Shown: piece by piece, positions 63,601-64,000 of the stretch
Layout: each line of letters opens with the position of its first letter
Numbering within the stretch: position 1 is the first letter of the stretch
Notes under the pieces: model-generated
Databases searched by the model: none
The model's input: the letters and a program-made list of their open reading frames with translations, nothing else
Told to the model about the DNA's origin: nothing
Program-made: the position numbers and the translations under genes
Source: Schlesneria paludicola DSM 18645
GTDB taxonomy: Bacteria > Planctomycetota > Planctomycetia > Planctomycetales > Planctomycetaceae
Reading direction: 5' to 3'
DNA: 64,000 nt
Assembly: GCF_000255655.1 (NCBI RefSeq)
Contig: NZ_JH636436.1
Span: 285,636 to 349,635, forward strand

Positions 63601-64000
63601 CGGCGTGAATGTTATTTTCCCAGAGTACTCGATTAGTTTTTCCAGAGCAGGAATGCTTTCACCCGATTTTCAGTGTCGATCCTTTGATTCGGAAGCCAAT
63701 GGTTACGTCCGTGGGGAAGGGTGTGGGGTTGTCATTCTAAAGAAACTCTCGGACGCTGTGCAGGATGGTGATCGAATCTATTCTGTCATTCGATCGACAT
63801 CCTCGAATCATTGCGGACGCAGCAATGGGCTGACGGCACCAAGTGGTGCGGCGCAGGAGAAACTGGTTCGTCAGGCTGTCGACAAAGCAGGGGTCGATGG
63901 CGGTCAAATTCGGTTTGTTGAAGCGCACGGAACTGGAACGTCACTTGGTGACCCCATCGAAGCAAATGCGCTACTGAGTGCCCTTCGTTGCAGTGGCACC
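60641..64000 (+). CDS. Polyketide synthase, N-terminal 1120 residues (methyltransferase-GNAT-ACP-KS; gene cut by window edge)
   Basis: An uninterrupted frame runs from ATG 60641 (in-frame stop at 60626-60628) to the last base, so the real protein is much larger. Residues 1-250 are a helical lead-in region. A SAM methyltransferase follows with GDLGCGDGSLLRR (265-277), GIDLNAEALAAARRM and EILHVRSFLDHDRSF. A GNAT-like domain at about 483-690 begins VAVRLGTPVDLQSICELEQT. An ACP follows with FRDMGLDSLDLQ (Ser735). A ketosynthase starts at about 797 (SVAIVGIGLRLPGG) with Cys962 in DTACSSSLVAVH and His1096 in EAHGTGTS. Methyltransferase-GNAT-ACP is the loading-module order known from apratoxin, gephyronic acid and saxitoxin synthases, where it methylates and decarboxylates malonyl-ACP. 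The start follows the oxoamine synthase by 75 bp. Confidence 0.93.
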   Translation, partial: MTVDANLVRFPSCHWLATHYVATPILLALQGEIHGGNSPRMSEYYRLKRSNAGNLDIVSQFLDRVFGNSSECTTFPQIPTIVWRLYDSDLEKRFKSENPCDMLDSVFAMAMDNWSIDDQKHSDVLHSALITILLSHQVLLPNEGTVDPRTRVQELTCEYFKYLGLVDVTAAGISVTKHWSYLQSNSHHLGVAVSYRSQLSHMRSLLFGDPASVFHREDSGGESHVDRSENVAASGKQHRPYFDRLVKSLVKKYADIDANAPLYVGDLGCGDGSLLRRIFDETREIDRRNDHFRPIGIDLNAEALAAARRMLPPNSMLFQGDIRKPQELISELQKAGVETDHEILHVRSFLDHDRSFALPENVEEACKWRCLKFSGVYADGSGARILPELMFQALIEHLRSWSASIGEHGLLLLEVHCRVKHSPETLVDDNAAYFQALQALSGQQLIEACYFHLAAGMAGLFSRSDTLLQFPELSAEPLITLHWFDRQRVAVRLGTPVDLQSICELEQTCWNSLATPRHVIENRLNNPLETFLLHDRTTDRLVASLAVQRVSQDVNIMNARWDRLARLAADNGPILLLIALNADPDYHEVACGGLLLEFVLNFARLSSDFDAVIGVSRCKNFSGKTHAEYRKYVFAVNSQALPIDPVLRLHVLHGAKIEDIVMDYRPDDTANLGCGVVIRYPLRSEERGVVQENPKATHGEFSLSEFAEEIVEKLGDERIDPYSHDRAFRDMGLDSLDLQALSLFLSERVGRMIRPDLFFKYPTPRQLVQYVTEKDGFQMSTSKTGRESPVANTETSRSVAIVGIGLRLPGGSDTPSSFWEFLRSGRHGIVDVPDDRWGDVEWTRQAVRVRRAAFIRDLDEFDYSFFEISPREARLMDPQQRLLLQTTWHALEDAGIAPSKLAGSATGVWVGISSNDYCRRVFSRIEKIEAHSSTGTAFSTAAGRISYVLGLNGPCNSIDTACSSSLVAVHNACGSLLSGECELAIAAGVNVIFPEYSISFSRAGMLSPDFQCRSFDSEANGYVRGEGCGVVILKKLSDAVQDGDRIYSVIRSTSSNHCGRSNGLTAPSGAAQEKLVRQAVDKAGVDGGQIRFVEAHGTGTSLGDPIEANALLSALRCSGT

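Noticed and set aside
56237-64000. Saxitoxin biosynthesis cluster
   Set aside because: Only the domain types of SxtA are shared, in a different arrangement; a ketosynthase, FAAL and desaturase are present and no other sxt-type gene is seen.

Overview
The window looks like chromosomal DNA of a planctomycete (order Planctomycetales, Planctomycetaceae-like; genus not determined). The evidence is the set of families rather than any marker gene: DUF1559 pseudopilin-like proteins, a WD40 serine/threonine kinase overlapping its ECF sigma factor gene, a BlaI/M56 pair with carboxypeptidase-regulatory repeats, a redoxin-cytochrome c-copper monooxygenase fusion, a formaldehyde-activating-enzyme homologue, and many degenerate GC-rich intergenic repeats. 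No rRNA, tRNA, CRISPR array or insertion sequence was recognised.

Layout. 0-16.7 kb: start of a cobalamin adenosyltransferase (cut by the left edge), a cyanophycinase-like peptidase, a small membrane protein, a DUF309 protein, a secreted WD40 protein, a DUF1559 protein, the EF-hand/redoxin/haem/copper fusion and a tandem pair of TlpA-like thioredoxin proteins. 16.8-21.8 kb: a tightly overlapping minus-strand cassette of RNA-repair enzymes. In transcription order these are a small P-loop kinase, a Thg1-family 3'-5' polymerase, an ATP-grasping RNA ligase, an HD-phosphoesterase/polynucleotide-kinase fusion and two RlaP-type nucleotidyltransferases. A relic copy of the thg1 3' end lies inside it. 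21.8-23 kb: repeats. 23-27.1 kb: M56/BlaI with a double operator. 28.5-32.8 kb: a type II fatty-acid-synthesis-like cluster (dehydratase, ketoreductase, an unusually long ACP, a second dehydratase, ketosynthase). 34.8-37.3 kb: a CbiM(N)-CbiQ-CbiO cobalt/nickel transporter. 37.3-51.2 kb: Fae homologue, glycosyltransferase 39, coiled-coil protein, RND/MMPL exporter, ribosomal protein bS21, a DUF1559 protein, an LRR protein, a lipase and a sialidase-like protein. 51.3-55.9 kb: kinase and ECF sigma factor.

56.2-64 kb (to the right edge): a plus-strand biosynthetic operon encoding fatty acyl-AMP ligase, fatty-acid desaturase, stand-alone ACP, alpha-oxoamine synthase, and the first 1120 residues of a giant polyketide synthase that begins methyltransferase-GNAT-ACP-KS. 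The last gene runs off the window, so the pathway is seen only in part. My inference is that an activated, desaturated fatty acid is joined to an amino acid and/or fed to the polyketide line. The methyltransferase-GNAT-ACP plus oxoamine synthase parts match the set fused in saxitoxin SxtA.

The two regions most worth follow-up are the RNA-repair cassette and the oxoamine/polyketide cluster. All functions are read from sequence motifs by eye; no database search was run.
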